DNA of 27,999 nt, taken from positions 1 through 27,999 of the IMG/VR virus record IMGVR_UViG_3300009132_000023. One strand, written 5' to 3'. The notes beneath the pieces are model-generated. The model made no database searches. It saw only the letters and a list, made by a program, of their open reading frames with translations, and was not told the DNA's origin. Shown here piece by piece: positions 5,601-12,960 of this stretch (positions are counted from its first letter, which is position 1; each line of letters starts with the position of its first letter). The position numbers were made by a program, and so were the translations under genes. The stretch comes from a virus.

Positions 5601-6074
5601 ATGAGCGACTTAAAAATTTGCTCGACTTGCCAACGTGAACTACCCCGCGAACTTTTTGAAGCTAAACGAAGGTCGTGCCGCGCATGTCGAACCACGAGCC
5701 AGAGAAAACGAACATCGTCCTCCTACGAGCACTACCTTCGCTATTTGTATTCCAACGCGAAATCCTCTCTGACCAGCGAAACCAAAACCCATCCCCGCGA
5801 TATAGCCTGGGAGCTGGAACCTCATGATTTAATTGCCCTGTGGGAGAAACAGGAAGGCCGTTGCGCGATCAGCGGAGTCTTCCTCACGCATCACAAAGAT
5901 GGCACCGGGAGGTACGATTTCAATGCAAGTATCGACAGGATTAGTCCAGATCTACCTTATACACCCCAGAACGTTCATCTAGTTGCGTACCGAATTAACA
6001 TTATGAAACACACGTTAACCAGCGATATGTTCTATTGGTGGGTAAAAACGATCCACGATTTCTCTTGCGATTAG
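5601..6074 (+). CDS. HNH-type endonuclease, 157 aa
   Basis: The N-terminus has a zinc-binding pair CSTC (7-10) and CRAC (26-29). Residues 86-140 match the phage HNH fold: GRCAISG, then NASIDRISPDLPYTPQNV with IDRI at 111-114, Asn124, Asn133 and Lys136. This subfamily has Asp-Arg where classical HNH enzymes have Asp-His, so the metal site is of the variant type. HNH proteins next to terminase genes often assist cleavage of packaged DNA; others are homing enzymes. Here it starts the rightward operon 257 bases before terminase small subunit. There is no ribosome site before ATG 5601 and the likely promoter lies immediately upstream. Confidence 0.85.
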   Translation: MSDLKICSTCQRELPRELFEAKRRSCRACRTTSQRKRTSSSYEHYLRYLYSNAKSSLTSETKTHPRDIAWELEPHDLIALWEKQEGRCAISGVFLTHHKDGTGRYDFNASIDRISPDLPYTPQNVHLVAYRINIMKHTLTSDMFYWWVKTIHDFSCD

Positions 6075-6093
6075 ATAATACCTACACTAATAT
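6065..6093 (+). promoter_or_regulatory. Candidate promoter ahead of the 87-aa gene
   Basis: TTGCGA (6065-6070) and TAATAT (6088-6093) are separated by exactly 17 bases, each matching four of six sigma-70 bases. The predicted start near 6100 almost coincides with ATG 6102, and no ribosome site lies between. The -35 overlaps the end of the HNH gene. Confidence 0.35.
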
Positions 6094-6101
6094 TCGCAAA
6101 G

Positions 6102-6365
6102 ATGGAAGTAGAATTAATTGCGGTTGACGGTCTGGACGATGCAATCGTCGGTACGACTTTTTGTAATCGTGTGGAAGTCCTTGTTTATGACTACGACAAG
6201 GCCGTCCAGCTTGCTATGCACGGCAATGATATGAGCGAAGCAGACGCTGAGTTGTTGATAGCAGATTTGGCTGTTGCGGATGTGGTCGGTAAGCCACTTT
6301 TTATTCATTTTTACGATAACAACGCTGAATATGACGGACTTAGCGCAAGCGCAACCCTCCACTGA
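6102..6365 (+). CDS. Hypothetical acidic protein, 87 aa
   Basis: A small acidic protein (MEVELIAVDGLDDAIVG at the start) with beta-like segments (NRVEVLVYDYDKAVQLAM, KPLFIHFYDNNAEYDG) and a helical middle (SEADAELLIADLAVADVVG). No family is recognised. There is no clear ribosome site; a candidate promoter sits just upstream. Its last 35 bases overlap the start of terminase small subunit in another frame. Position suggests a packaging or regulatory accessory, which is inference. Confidence 0.7.
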   Translation: MEVELIAVDGLDDAIVGTTFCNRVEVLVYDYDKAVQLAMHGNDMSEADAELLIADLAVADVVGKPLFIHFYDNNAEYDGLSASATLH

Positions 6366-6858
6366 TCTCGTGAGCGAACACACAGAGTTTGAAAGCCTCA
6401 TGCCGTACATGGGCCTGTCTCGCGGATCGCTAACCGTGCAGCAGGAAAAGTTAGTCATGCTTATCGTATCGGGCATGACTGTCGCGGCAGCGGGTCGCGG
6501 TGCAGGCTACGCGTCTTCGTCAACGGCATATACAGCCGCGAAGCTCCCCCAGGTTCAACAAGCTATTGAATATTTCCGGCAGGAGATGCGCGAAGAGGTG
6601 AAGTTCACCACGCAAAACGCGCACATGATGTACATGGAGGCGTACAACTCTTCTGCCAACGCGACTGAGATGAAAAACACGACTGATTCTCTCGTCAAAC
6701 TCCACGGACTGGTCGCACCAGACAACTCGACACAAGTAAATATTCAGGTGAATGGCACCAAGCAGCTTGAGCGGATGACCGATGAGGATTTGTTGAAGAT
6801 TGCGGGGAAGGAAATTGACTACTTGGAACCCAAAAGCGGTGAGAGTGAAGAAAGCTGA
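6331..6858 (+). CDS. terS: Terminase small subunit (DNA recognition), 175 aa
   Basis: Residues 35-90 (LTVQQEKLVMLIVSGMTVAA, then GAGYASSSTAYTAAKL and a helix to about 90) match the helix-turn-helix domain of phage terminase small subunits, which bind the packaging site and form a ring that delivers DNA to the large subunit. The C-terminal part (NIQVNGTKQLERMTDEDLL) is typical of oligomerisation and terL contact tails, and the last residues are acidic. I start at ATG 6331; it has no clear ribosome site and overlaps the previous gene by 35 bases, so coupling is likely. Unusually, terL does not follow directly: four frames including a lipase lie between. Confidence 0.75.
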   Translation: MTDLAQAQPSTDLVSEHTEFESLMPYMGLSRGSLTVQQEKLVMLIVSGMTVAAAGRGAGYASSSTAYTAAKLPQVQQAIEYFRQEMREEVKFTTQNAHMMYMEAYNSSANATEMKNTTDSLVKLHGLVAPDNSTQVNIQVNGTKQLERMTDEDLLKIAGKEIDYLEPKSGESEES

Positions 6859-6940
6859 TGTTGAGCAACACTCATCAAAATTTCTTAGCTCAAAAACCAT
6901 GAGGAATATCAGGAAAAAGTACGGGAATAAGCCGAAATGA
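6858..6940 (+). other. Two chained micro-ORFs (14 and 13 codons)
   Basis: ATG 6858 overlaps the terminase small subunit TGA by one base (TGATG) and opens a 14-residue frame ending at 6902. ATG 6899 overlaps that stop as ATGA and opens a 13-residue basic frame (MRNIRKKYGNKPK) ending at 6940, where another ATGA overlap leads into the lipoprotein gene. None has a strong ribosome site. They may serve only to carry ribosomes to the next gene, or may be remnants; no function for the peptides is claimed. Confidence 0.3.
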
Positions 6941-7131
6941 AAAAGTTTGTTATAGCAGCAGTGGTTCTCCTTGCAGGTTGTGGGTCTGTACCCCCAATCG
7001 ATCTACAGTTGGAGCTTGAAGCCTTGGGCGGGTTAGTAAAAGTGAACCCTGCCATCACTATTGGTGATGGGAAGGTCGGCCCGACAGGGGTCGAGGTCAT
7101 TATCGACGAAGAAAAGCTTAATGGTCAGTAG
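6937..7131 (+). CDS. Small lipoprotein, 64 aa
   Basis: The N-terminus is a lipoprotein signal: two Lys, a hydrophobic core (FVIAAVVL) and the lipobox LAGC with the acylated Cys at residue 15. The mature part is about 50 residues, starting CGSVPPID, with acidic and Gly-rich stretches (ITIGDGKVGPTG). Ser/Gly after the Cys predicts outer-membrane sorting in Gram-negative cells. It overlaps the lipase gene by 11 bases. It could be an Rz1-like outer-membrane spanin, a superinfection-exclusion lipoprotein or a lipase partner; it is not proline-rich and no inner-membrane spanin is beside it, so the spanin idea is weak. Confidence 0.75.
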   Translation: MKKFVIAAVVLLAGCGSVPPIDLQLELEALGGLVKVNPAITIGDGKVGPTGVEVIIDEEKLNGQ

Positions 7132-7729
7132 ACACCTACTGTGCGCGAAGCTGTCGGCTCGTGTTTATAAGCACTGGGATGCGCGAACCGCTGGCATCGA
7201 ATCGTTAACCAACGAGGATAAATCGATAATCGCGTTTGCAGGCACTGATGTGCGGCAACCGCAGGATGTGTTGCGGGATCTTAGAATTATTCCGCTCTGG
7301 AGTCCCGACTTGGGACTCTCTCCCGCTGGGTTCTTAAAAGCAGCGAGGCGATTGGGTTACATCGTCTTGGACCACTTGGCTGACAACCGTATGGAGAGCG
7401 TAACTCTCACGGGACATTCGCTCGGAGGTGCTGTTGCGCTAATCACTGCAGCGCTGATTGCGAGGGAGTGCCCTGGTGATAAGAAGGTTCGTGAAGTCGT
7501 GACGTTTGGCGCACCGCGAGTCGGTAGGTTAAGGACGTTGGACTGCCCGATTACTCAGTACCGTTACCAGAATGACATTGTGCCGACAGTCCCGTGGCTC
7601 ATGCCGCGCCCCGGCAAATTAACCCAGATTGGTGACAACAACACTCGTGGCAATTGGATCAGCGACCACGGGATCATGAACTACATCAACGAGCTTCGGA
7701 GGCGGGATCTTGAATCTGTACACGTATAA
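7121..7729 (+). CDS. Class 3 lipase (alpha/beta hydrolase), 202 aa
   Basis: The protein has all the landmarks of lipase class 3: IIAFAGTD at 36-43 (oxyanion region), the nucleophile elbow TGHSLGG with Ser100, FGAPRVG at 129-135, Asp152 in YQNDIVP, and His182 in SDHGIMNY. The catalytic triad Ser-Asp-His is therefore complete. Such enzymes hydrolyse acylglycerols or phospholipids. There is no signal peptide, so it acts in the cytosol unless released at lysis. The start is ATG 7121, inside the end of the lipoprotein gene; the open frame to 7061 is longer but without a site. A role in membrane damage or host lipid turnover is inference. Confidence 0.88.
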   Translation: MVSRHLLCAKLSARVYKHWDARTAGIESLTNEDKSIIAFAGTDVRQPQDVLRDLRIIPLWSPDLGLSPAGFLKAARRLGYIVLDHLADNRMESVTLTGHSLGGAVALITAALIARECPGDKKVREVVTFGAPRVGRLRTLDCPITQYRYQNDIVPTVPWLMPRPGKLTQIGDNNTRGNWISDHGIMNYINELRRRDLESVHV

Positions 7730-8060
7730 GGTTCAGTACGTTCACTCTGTTTACGATGGCGATACCTGCACGCTGGATATTGACCTCGGTCTGAATACGA
7801 TTCGGCGGAAGGAAAAAGTGCGGTTGTATGGCATCGATGCCCCAGAGCTACGCGGCGTCAGTGATGAGGAGAAAGAGCGTGGTAGAGCAGCGCGGGACTG
7901 GTTGTGGGAAAAGTTGGATGAGGCGGAAGAAGTTCTAGTTCGCACACACAAAGACAAAACAGGTAAATACGGGCGGCTGTTGGGGACGCTCTATGCTGAT
8001 GGTAAGAACCTTAACAGCGCTCTGATCGATCAGGGTCTGGCGAAACCATACGGCAAATGA
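7710..8060 (+). CDS. SNase-like (thermonuclease) nuclease, 116 aa, TTG start
   Basis: The staphylococcal nuclease fold is clear: VYDGDT with Asp18, RLYGIDAPE with Arg38, Asp43 and Glu46, and KYGRLLGTLY with Arg89, followed by NLNSALIDQGLAKPY. Arg38, Glu46 and Arg89 correspond to the catalytic Arg, Glu and Arg of the family, and the Asp residues bind calcium. These enzymes cut DNA and RNA. The start must be TTG 7710, because no ATG precedes the first motif and GGAGG lies seven bases upstream. There is no signal peptide. It overlaps the lipase end by 20 bases and terL by ATGA. It may degrade host DNA or process DNA during packaging. Confidence 0.88.
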   Translation: MNLYTYKVQYVHSVYDGDTCTLDIDLGLNTIRRKEKVRLYGIDAPELRGVSDEEKERGRAARDWLWEKLDEAEEVLVRTHKDKTGKYGRLLGTLYADGKNLNSALIDQGLAKPYGK

Positions 8061-9691
8061 AAAAAATTGTCTGCATAAGGTGTAAGAACTCGCATCCTGA
8101 AACGTTGTATGCGGGAGATGATCGCCTTTGTGTTTATTGCAAAGCCGATATTGCAGAGCAGCAACCGTTGCCTGCCCCGGCCCTGCAGGAAGAAGAGAAG
8201 GAACAGACGTTAGAGGAGAAAGCGCGTGCTGAGTTGGCGTTGCGCTTTCTAACACGTAAGCGGTTATTACCCTTTGTTGAACGTTTCAACCCCGATTATT
8301 CAGCGGGTTGGGTTCACAAAGACATTTGTAAACGATTAGAGGAGTTCAGTCGCGATGTCGCTGAAAAAAAGAGTCCTAGACTTATGCTCTTTATGCCGCC
8401 CCGTCATGGTAAAAGCACTTTGGCTTCGGTGGGGTTCCCAGCTTGGCACCTGGGCCGAAATCCAGAGCACGAGTTTATCTCTTGTTCTTACTCGGGTTCG
8501 CTCGCAATGGCATTCAGCCGCAAAGTCCGTGGTCTCCTCCGCGAAGAAGGTTATAAAGCAGCGTTTAAAACCCGTCTTGACCCTCAATCGCAGTCAGCTG
8601 AAGCGTGGCTTACAACGTCTGGCGGAGGTTATGTCGCGGCGGGGGTAGGTGGTGGTATTACGGGTAAAGGCGCACACATATTAGTGATCGATGACCCTGT
8701 CAAAAACAGGGAGGATGCGGAGTCTTCAAATGCGAGAGAAAGTACGTGGGATTGGTACACATCTACTGCGTACACCCGTCTCGCTCCTGGTGGCGGTGTA
8801 CTTGTCATTCTTACTAGGTGGCACGATGATGACCTTGCGGGGAGACTCCTCAAAGCCGCAGCAGATAACGGCGAGCAGTGGGAAGTCGTCAACTACCCCG
8901 CAAGAGCTGAAGTTGACGAAGAGTTCCGCAAAGCAGGCGAAGCGCTTCACCCTGAACGATATGATGCCGAAGCTCTAGCGCGAATCGAGCAAGCGGTTGG
9001 ACCACGCGATTGGTCTGCTCTGTACCAGCAGAACCCTGTTGCCGATGACGGCGAATATTTCACCAGAAGTATGATCCAGTACTTTGATCGAGATGATATT
9101 GATCTTGATCGAATGAAATTTTACTGCGCGTGGGATTTGGCGATTGGTAAAAAGGATCGGAACGACTACACGGTTGGCATCGTTGTCGGTGTTGACGAAT
9201 CAGACTGCATGTTCGTCGTCGATATGGTGCGGGGTCGGTTTGATGGCTTCGAGCTGGTTGAACAGATCCTTGATCTCTACGAGGTCTGGAAGCCAAGCAT
9301 TATAGGAATAGAGAAAGGACATATCGAGATGGCTCTAGGGCCATTCTTGGAGAAGCGCGTTCGTGAGCGAGGGCTCTATGAGGCGTATTTTAAAGACTTA
9401 AAAACTGGGCGGCGGGATAAGGAGGCTCGTGCCCGTGCGATTCAAGGCAGGATGCAGCAGGGCATGGTGTTTGTGCCCCGAGAAGAAGCTTTTACAGGCC
9501 CATTGGTAGCGGAACTATTACGTTTTCCAAATGGTGTTCACGATGATCAGGTCGATGCATTGGCATGGATCGGTTTAATGATGACGGAATTTTCAACGTT
9601 TGTAGAAAAGGTTGAACACATTCCTTCGTGGCGTGACAGATTGCCAGGGCTGATGAAAAGCGAACGAAACAAATCTGCAATGAGCGCATGA
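8057..9691 (+). CDS. terL: Terminase large subunit with N-terminal zinc knuckle, 544 aa
   Basis: This is the packaging motor ATPase and nuclease. The Walker A motif is PPRHGKST (114-121), Walker B is ILVIDDP (about 208-214), and LTRWHDDDLAGR is the coupling motif. The C-terminal nuclease domain has the RNase H-like acidic residues in AWDLA, IGIEKG and DDQVD (from 496). The family resembles Terminase_6. An unusual addition is an N-terminal zinc knuckle with CIRC (6-9) and CVYC (25-28), followed by a Pro/Glu-rich linker to about residue 55. ATG 8057 overlaps the nuclease stop as ATGA. The portal gene follows directly. Confidence 0.95.
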   Translation: MKKIVCIRCKNSHPETLYAGDDRLCVYCKADIAEQQPLPAPALQEEEKEQTLEEKARAELALRFLTRKRLLPFVERFNPDYSAGWVHKDICKRLEEFSRDVAEKKSPRLMLFMPPRHGKSTLASVGFPAWHLGRNPEHEFISCSYSGSLAMAFSRKVRGLLREEGYKAAFKTRLDPQSQSAEAWLTTSGGGYVAAGVGGGITGKGAHILVIDDPVKNREDAESSNARESTWDWYTSTAYTRLAPGGGVLVILTRWHDDDLAGRLLKAAADNGEQWEVVNYPARAEVDEEFRKAGEALHPERYDAEALARIEQAVGPRDWSALYQQNPVADDGEYFTRSMIQYFDRDDIDLDRMKFYCAWDLAIGKKDRNDYTVGIVVGVDESDCMFVVDMVRGRFDGFELVEQILDLYEVWKPSIIGIEKGHIEMALGPFLEKRVRERGLYEAYFKDLKTGRRDKEARARAIQGRMQQGMVFVPREEAFTGPLVAELLRFPNGVHDDQVDALAWIGLMMTEFSTFVEKVEHIPSWRDRLPGLMKSERNKSAMSA

Positions 9692-9692
9692 C

Positions 9693-11825
9693 ATGAAACA
9701 GCAAAAAATTAGCCCTGATAAAGAAGAAGAAATCACACGTACCCAATGGATGCGCTATGAGCGAGCCAGGGATAACGGTCATTTAGATTATGTCTACATG
9801 GCTCAGAGGTGTGATGACTATTACCAAGGTGAACAATGGGATGATGACGATGAAGCTGCGCTGGAAGCGCAAGGTCGTCCAGCACTCACGATCAATACGA
9901 TTCTTCCTACTGTAAACACCATATTAGGTGAGCAGTCTAACCGCAGAGCGGATATTCAGTTCAAACCGCGCCGTGGTGGTAGCCAGGATGTCGCGAATAC
10001 CCTGACAAAACTTTACATGCAGATCAGCGATAACAATAAGCTGGACTGGGTGGAGCAACAGGTGTTCAGCGACGGTCTGATTATGGACGGTCGCGGGTAC
10101 TTTGACGTGAGGATGGACTTCAGTGACCACGTTGAAGGCGAGGTTCGCATCACCGCAAAAGACCCGCTGGACATTTTGATTGATCCAGATGCTAAAGATG
10201 CAGACCCGAAGACGTGGAATGAGGTCTTTGAGACTAAATGGATGACCCTCGACGAGATCGAGGAGGTTTACGGTAAGAAAAAGTCGGAAAGGCTCCTTTT
10301 TATAGCCGAAAACGGCATGAGTTACGGAGCGGATTCAGTTGAGTACCACGAATCGCGGTACGGAGACACGGAAAATGGCGATGATCACTTCGGCGCGGGG
10401 GTTCCTGGCGATGATGAATACCGAAATGTGAAGTCATTACGGGTTGTAGAGCGTCAACATAAGAAATTATCGCGATGTTCCTTCTTTGTAGACCCCGAAA
10501 CGGGTGATCAGCGGCAATGTCCAGACGTTTGGAACGAGCGAAAGTGCAAAAAGTTCGCAAAAACGCATGGTTTGGAGTTAATTAGCAAAGTTATTCGCAA
10601 AGTTCGTTGGACGGTGACCTGTGATCAGGTGGTTTTGCACGATGATTGGTCGCCTTACAAAGATTTTACGATTGTTCCTTTCTTTTGTTACTTCCGACGC
10701 GGTAGACCCTTCGGGGTTATCCGAAATTTGCTCTCTCCACAAGAACAATTGAACAAAATTGCCTCGCAAGAGCTGCATATCGTCAATACAACAGCTAATT
10801 CAGGCTGGATGGTAGAGAGCGGCTCGCTGGTTGGCATGAGTCCAGACGATTTGGAGGAGCATGGAGCCGAAACGGGCCTCGTTTTGGAATATGCACGCGG
10901 CACTACGCCCCCTGTGAAGATAACCGCGAACCAGATACCGACTGGTTTGGATCGAATCGCGATGAAAGCAGCTGCGAACATTCAATCCATATCCGGTATT
11001 AATGAATCGATGCTGGGTACTGATAGTGCTGAAGTGTCAGGAGTCGCGATCCAGGCCAAACAGAACCGTGGCGCGGTCATGATTCAGGTGCCGCTCGATA
11101 ACTTACGCAAAGCAAGGCAGTACTTAGCTGAGAAGGTGCTTGATTTGGTCCAGACCTTCTATAACGAAACGCGGATTATTCAGGTCACAAACGAGGAAGA
11201 TCCACTGAAGCCTCGTGAAGAAATGATTATTAATGGAGTTACGCCTGAAGGTGAGATTATCAATAATCTTACGATAGGTGAGTATGACGTTATTGTTTCA
11301 ACTGCACCTGCCAGAGATAGCTTCGACGAGGTTCAGTTTGCCGAAGCATTGAGCTTGAGGCAGGTCGGTGTAGCTGTACCGGATGACGCGATTGTTGAAT
11401 ACAGCCATTTGGCGAAGAAAGGCGAACTTGCCAAACGTATTCGAGAGATGACAGGTCAGGAACCACCTACCGACGAGCAGTTACAGGCTATGGAAGCTCA
11501 ACAGCAGGTTGCAATGATGCAGCTGCAGCTTGAGATCGCGAAGCTCCAGGCTGAAGTTGAAAAGATTCAGTCCGAAGCGACTCTTAACATGGCTAAAGCT
11601 CAAGGTGCGGCGGAAGTTGATCCGCAAATGCGCGTTGCGGAACTGCAGGCCAAGATCCAAATGAATCAAGATCAGCTAGACCTCCGCAGGGAGTTATCTG
11701 CTGCTACAAATGATATTCGTCAGAGCCAATCTGAGACTAGTGCTGCGACGAAGATTGCAACGACTGCTATGCAGCAGGCACGACAGACCGCTTTACCCCA
11801 ACCCGAAACCCAACCCCAGGAATAG
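9693..11825 (+). CDS. Portal protein (P22-type), 710 aa
   Basis: The portal forms the ring at the head vertex through which DNA enters and leaves. The sequence has the P22-type portal pattern: an N-terminal region with ARDNGHLDYVYMAQRC, QGRPALTINTILPTVNTILG around residues 60-80, then DPLDILIDPDAK near 155-165, the wing and stem region, and the clip region near SPQEQLNKIASQELH. The last 120 residues are a Gln/Ala-rich coiled coil (QQQVAMMQLQLEIAKLQAEV), like the barrel helices of P22 portal. It starts one base after terL ends; the ribosome site is weak, so coupling is likely. Confidence 0.9.
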   Translation: MKQQKISPDKEEEITRTQWMRYERARDNGHLDYVYMAQRCDDYYQGEQWDDDDEAALEAQGRPALTINTILPTVNTILGEQSNRRADIQFKPRRGGSQDVANTLTKLYMQISDNNKLDWVEQQVFSDGLIMDGRGYFDVRMDFSDHVEGEVRITAKDPLDILIDPDAKDADPKTWNEVFETKWMTLDEIEEVYGKKKSERLLFIAENGMSYGADSVEYHESRYGDTENGDDHFGAGVPGDDEYRNVKSLRVVERQHKKLSRCSFFVDPETGDQRQCPDVWNERKCKKFAKTHGLELISKVIRKVRWTVTCDQVVLHDDWSPYKDFTIVPFFCYFRRGRPFGVIRNLLSPQEQLNKIASQELHIVNTTANSGWMVESGSLVGMSPDDLEEHGAETGLVLEYARGTTPPVKITANQIPTGLDRIAMKAAANIQSISGINESMLGTDSAEVSGVAIQAKQNRGAVMIQVPLDNLRKARQYLAEKVLDLVQTFYNETRIIQVTNEEDPLKPREEMIINGVTPEGEIINNLTIGEYDVIVSTAPARDSFDEVQFAEALSLRQVGVAVPDDAIVEYSHLAKKGELAKRIREMTGQEPPTDEQLQAMEAQQQVAMMQLQLEIAKLQAEVEKIQSEATLNMAKAQGAAEVDPQMRVAELQAKIQMNQDQLDLRRELSAATNDIRQSQSETSAATKIATTAMQQARQTALPQPETQPQE

Positions 11826-11834
11826 GACGCTTCT

Positions 11835-12878
11835 ATGAGTGAACAAGAGACAGAGAGCCAGCCAGAGCAGAAAGAATTGCAGTTTGATGTGATGCCAGGT
11901 GCCGACAAAATCGAAGATGATGATCAGCCATTGATTGATCTGAGTTTTGAAGCAGCAGAGGAAGAAGCTCCTACTGAAGAGGCTGAAGAGGCTGAAGAGG
12001 CTGAAGCGGAGGAACCTGAAGCCGCTGAAGAAACTGAGGAAGTAGAAGCAGAGGCTGACGAGGAAGCTGAAGCAGAAACTGATGATGAGGTCGATGCTGA
12101 AGTTGAACCGGAAGAAGAGCCGGAAGAAGAACCAGAGCCTTTGCCTGAAGCCGCTACGAAAAAAAGCCCGATGGTCCCTAAAGCCAGACTTGACGAAGTC
12201 TTGGCGAAACAGAAAGCGCTCCAAAAGCAGTTGGATGAAGTGAATGCTGCTAACGCCAAGGCTGAAGAAGCTCCAGAGGAGTACGACTTCGACGCGAAAG
12301 AAGTGGAGTACCAGAATATGGTGCTGGACGGCGAGACGGATAAAGCAGTCGCGTTGCGGAGGGAGATACGGCAAGCAGAAAGGAAGCAGCTTGAATTTGA
12401 AATGCGTCAGGAGATGAATGAGACCGTTAATCAAAATCAGCAGATGACCGCGCTTCAGCAAGCTGCTACTGCGATGGAAGAAGCTTATCCCGTATTTAAT
12501 CGCAACTCAGAAGACTTCAATGAGGAGTACACCAATGAAGTCGTTGAATTGCGTGATGCATTTATTCTGAAAGGTTACGACACGGTTGATGCATTAAGTA
12601 AGGCGGTTAAATACGTCGTCAAAGATCATGACCTAGATGGTGCGCCGGAAGAGGCTCCCTCATTGGCAGGGAAAGCAAAGAGCGTTGATGAAGTAGCGAA
12701 GAAACGCGCACAAGTCAGCAAAAAGCTCAAAGCCGCAGAAGCGCAGCCGCCGGAATTACCCGGTGAAAGCAGCTCAAATCATGGTGAGAAAGGGGTCGAT
12801 ATTAATAATCTGACTGAGGAAGAGTTTGCTGCTCTTCCAGACGCCACTTTGAAACGCCTTCGTGGGGATATTCTATAG
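11835..12878 (+). CDS. Acidic scaffold-like head assembly protein, 347 aa
   Basis: Residues 35-110 are a nearly pure Glu/Ala/Asp low-complexity tract with EEAEEAE-type repeats and PEEEPEEEPEP, followed by charged helices (KARLDEVLAKQKALQKQLDE and REIRQAERKQLEFEMRQE). The C-terminal part is moderately basic and ends with a helical segment (TEEEFAALPDATLKRLRGDI). Its size, acidity, coiled-coil content and position between portal and coat fit a scaffolding protein, which guides procapsid assembly and binds coat through its C-terminus. Assignment is by composition and order, not by a signature motif. An AGGA site precedes ATG 11835. Confidence 0.7.
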   Translation: MSEQETESQPEQKELQFDVMPGADKIEDDDQPLIDLSFEAAEEEAPTEEAEEAEEAEAEEPEAAEETEEVEAEADEEAEAETDDEVDAEVEPEEEPEEEPEPLPEAATKKSPMVPKARLDEVLAKQKALQKQLDEVNAANAKAEEAPEEYDFDAKEVEYQNMVLDGETDKAVALRREIRQAERKQLEFEMRQEMNETVNQNQQMTALQQAATAMEEAYPVFNRNSEDFNEEYTNEVVELRDAFILKGYDTVDALSKAVKYVVKDHDLDGAPEEAPSLAGKAKSVDEVAKKRAQVSKKLKAAEAQPPELPGESSSNHGEKGVDINNLTEEEFAALPDATLKRLRGDIL

Positions 12879-12888
12879 CCTTTTGTAA

Positions 12889-12918
12889 CCCAACATTGAG
12901 CAGACACTTAATGTTGGG
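12889..12918 (+). other. 9-bp perfect hairpin after the scaffold gene
   Basis: CCCAACATT (12889-12897) pairs with AATGTTGGG (12910-12918) across a 12-base loop, 11 bases after the scaffold stop. The following bases are T-rich but not an uninterrupted run (AAGTTTTGCTTTT), so it is at most a weak terminator. It may protect the 3' end of the upstream message. Confidence 0.5.
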
Positions 12919-12947
12919 ACACGAAAGTTTTGCTTTTAAGATATTAA

Positions 12948-12953
12948 TATACT
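12948..12953 (+). promoter_or_regulatory. Candidate -10 for the major capsid gene
   Basis: TATACT (five of six consensus bases) sits in AT-rich DNA between the hairpin at 12889-12918 and the structured leader. No good -35 is found 16-18 bases upstream. A start near 12960 would give a leader of about 228 bases before ATG 13188. Other AT-rich hexamers nearby are possible. Confidence 0.3.
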
Positions 12954-12960
12954 AATATTT

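Noticed and set aside
11793-12461. A 222-residue open frame on the minus strand opposite the scaffold gene
   Set aside because: It is the mirror of the Glu/Ala-rich repeat (Phe/Leu/Ser-rich nonsense), has no ribosome site and lies opposite a well-supported gene.
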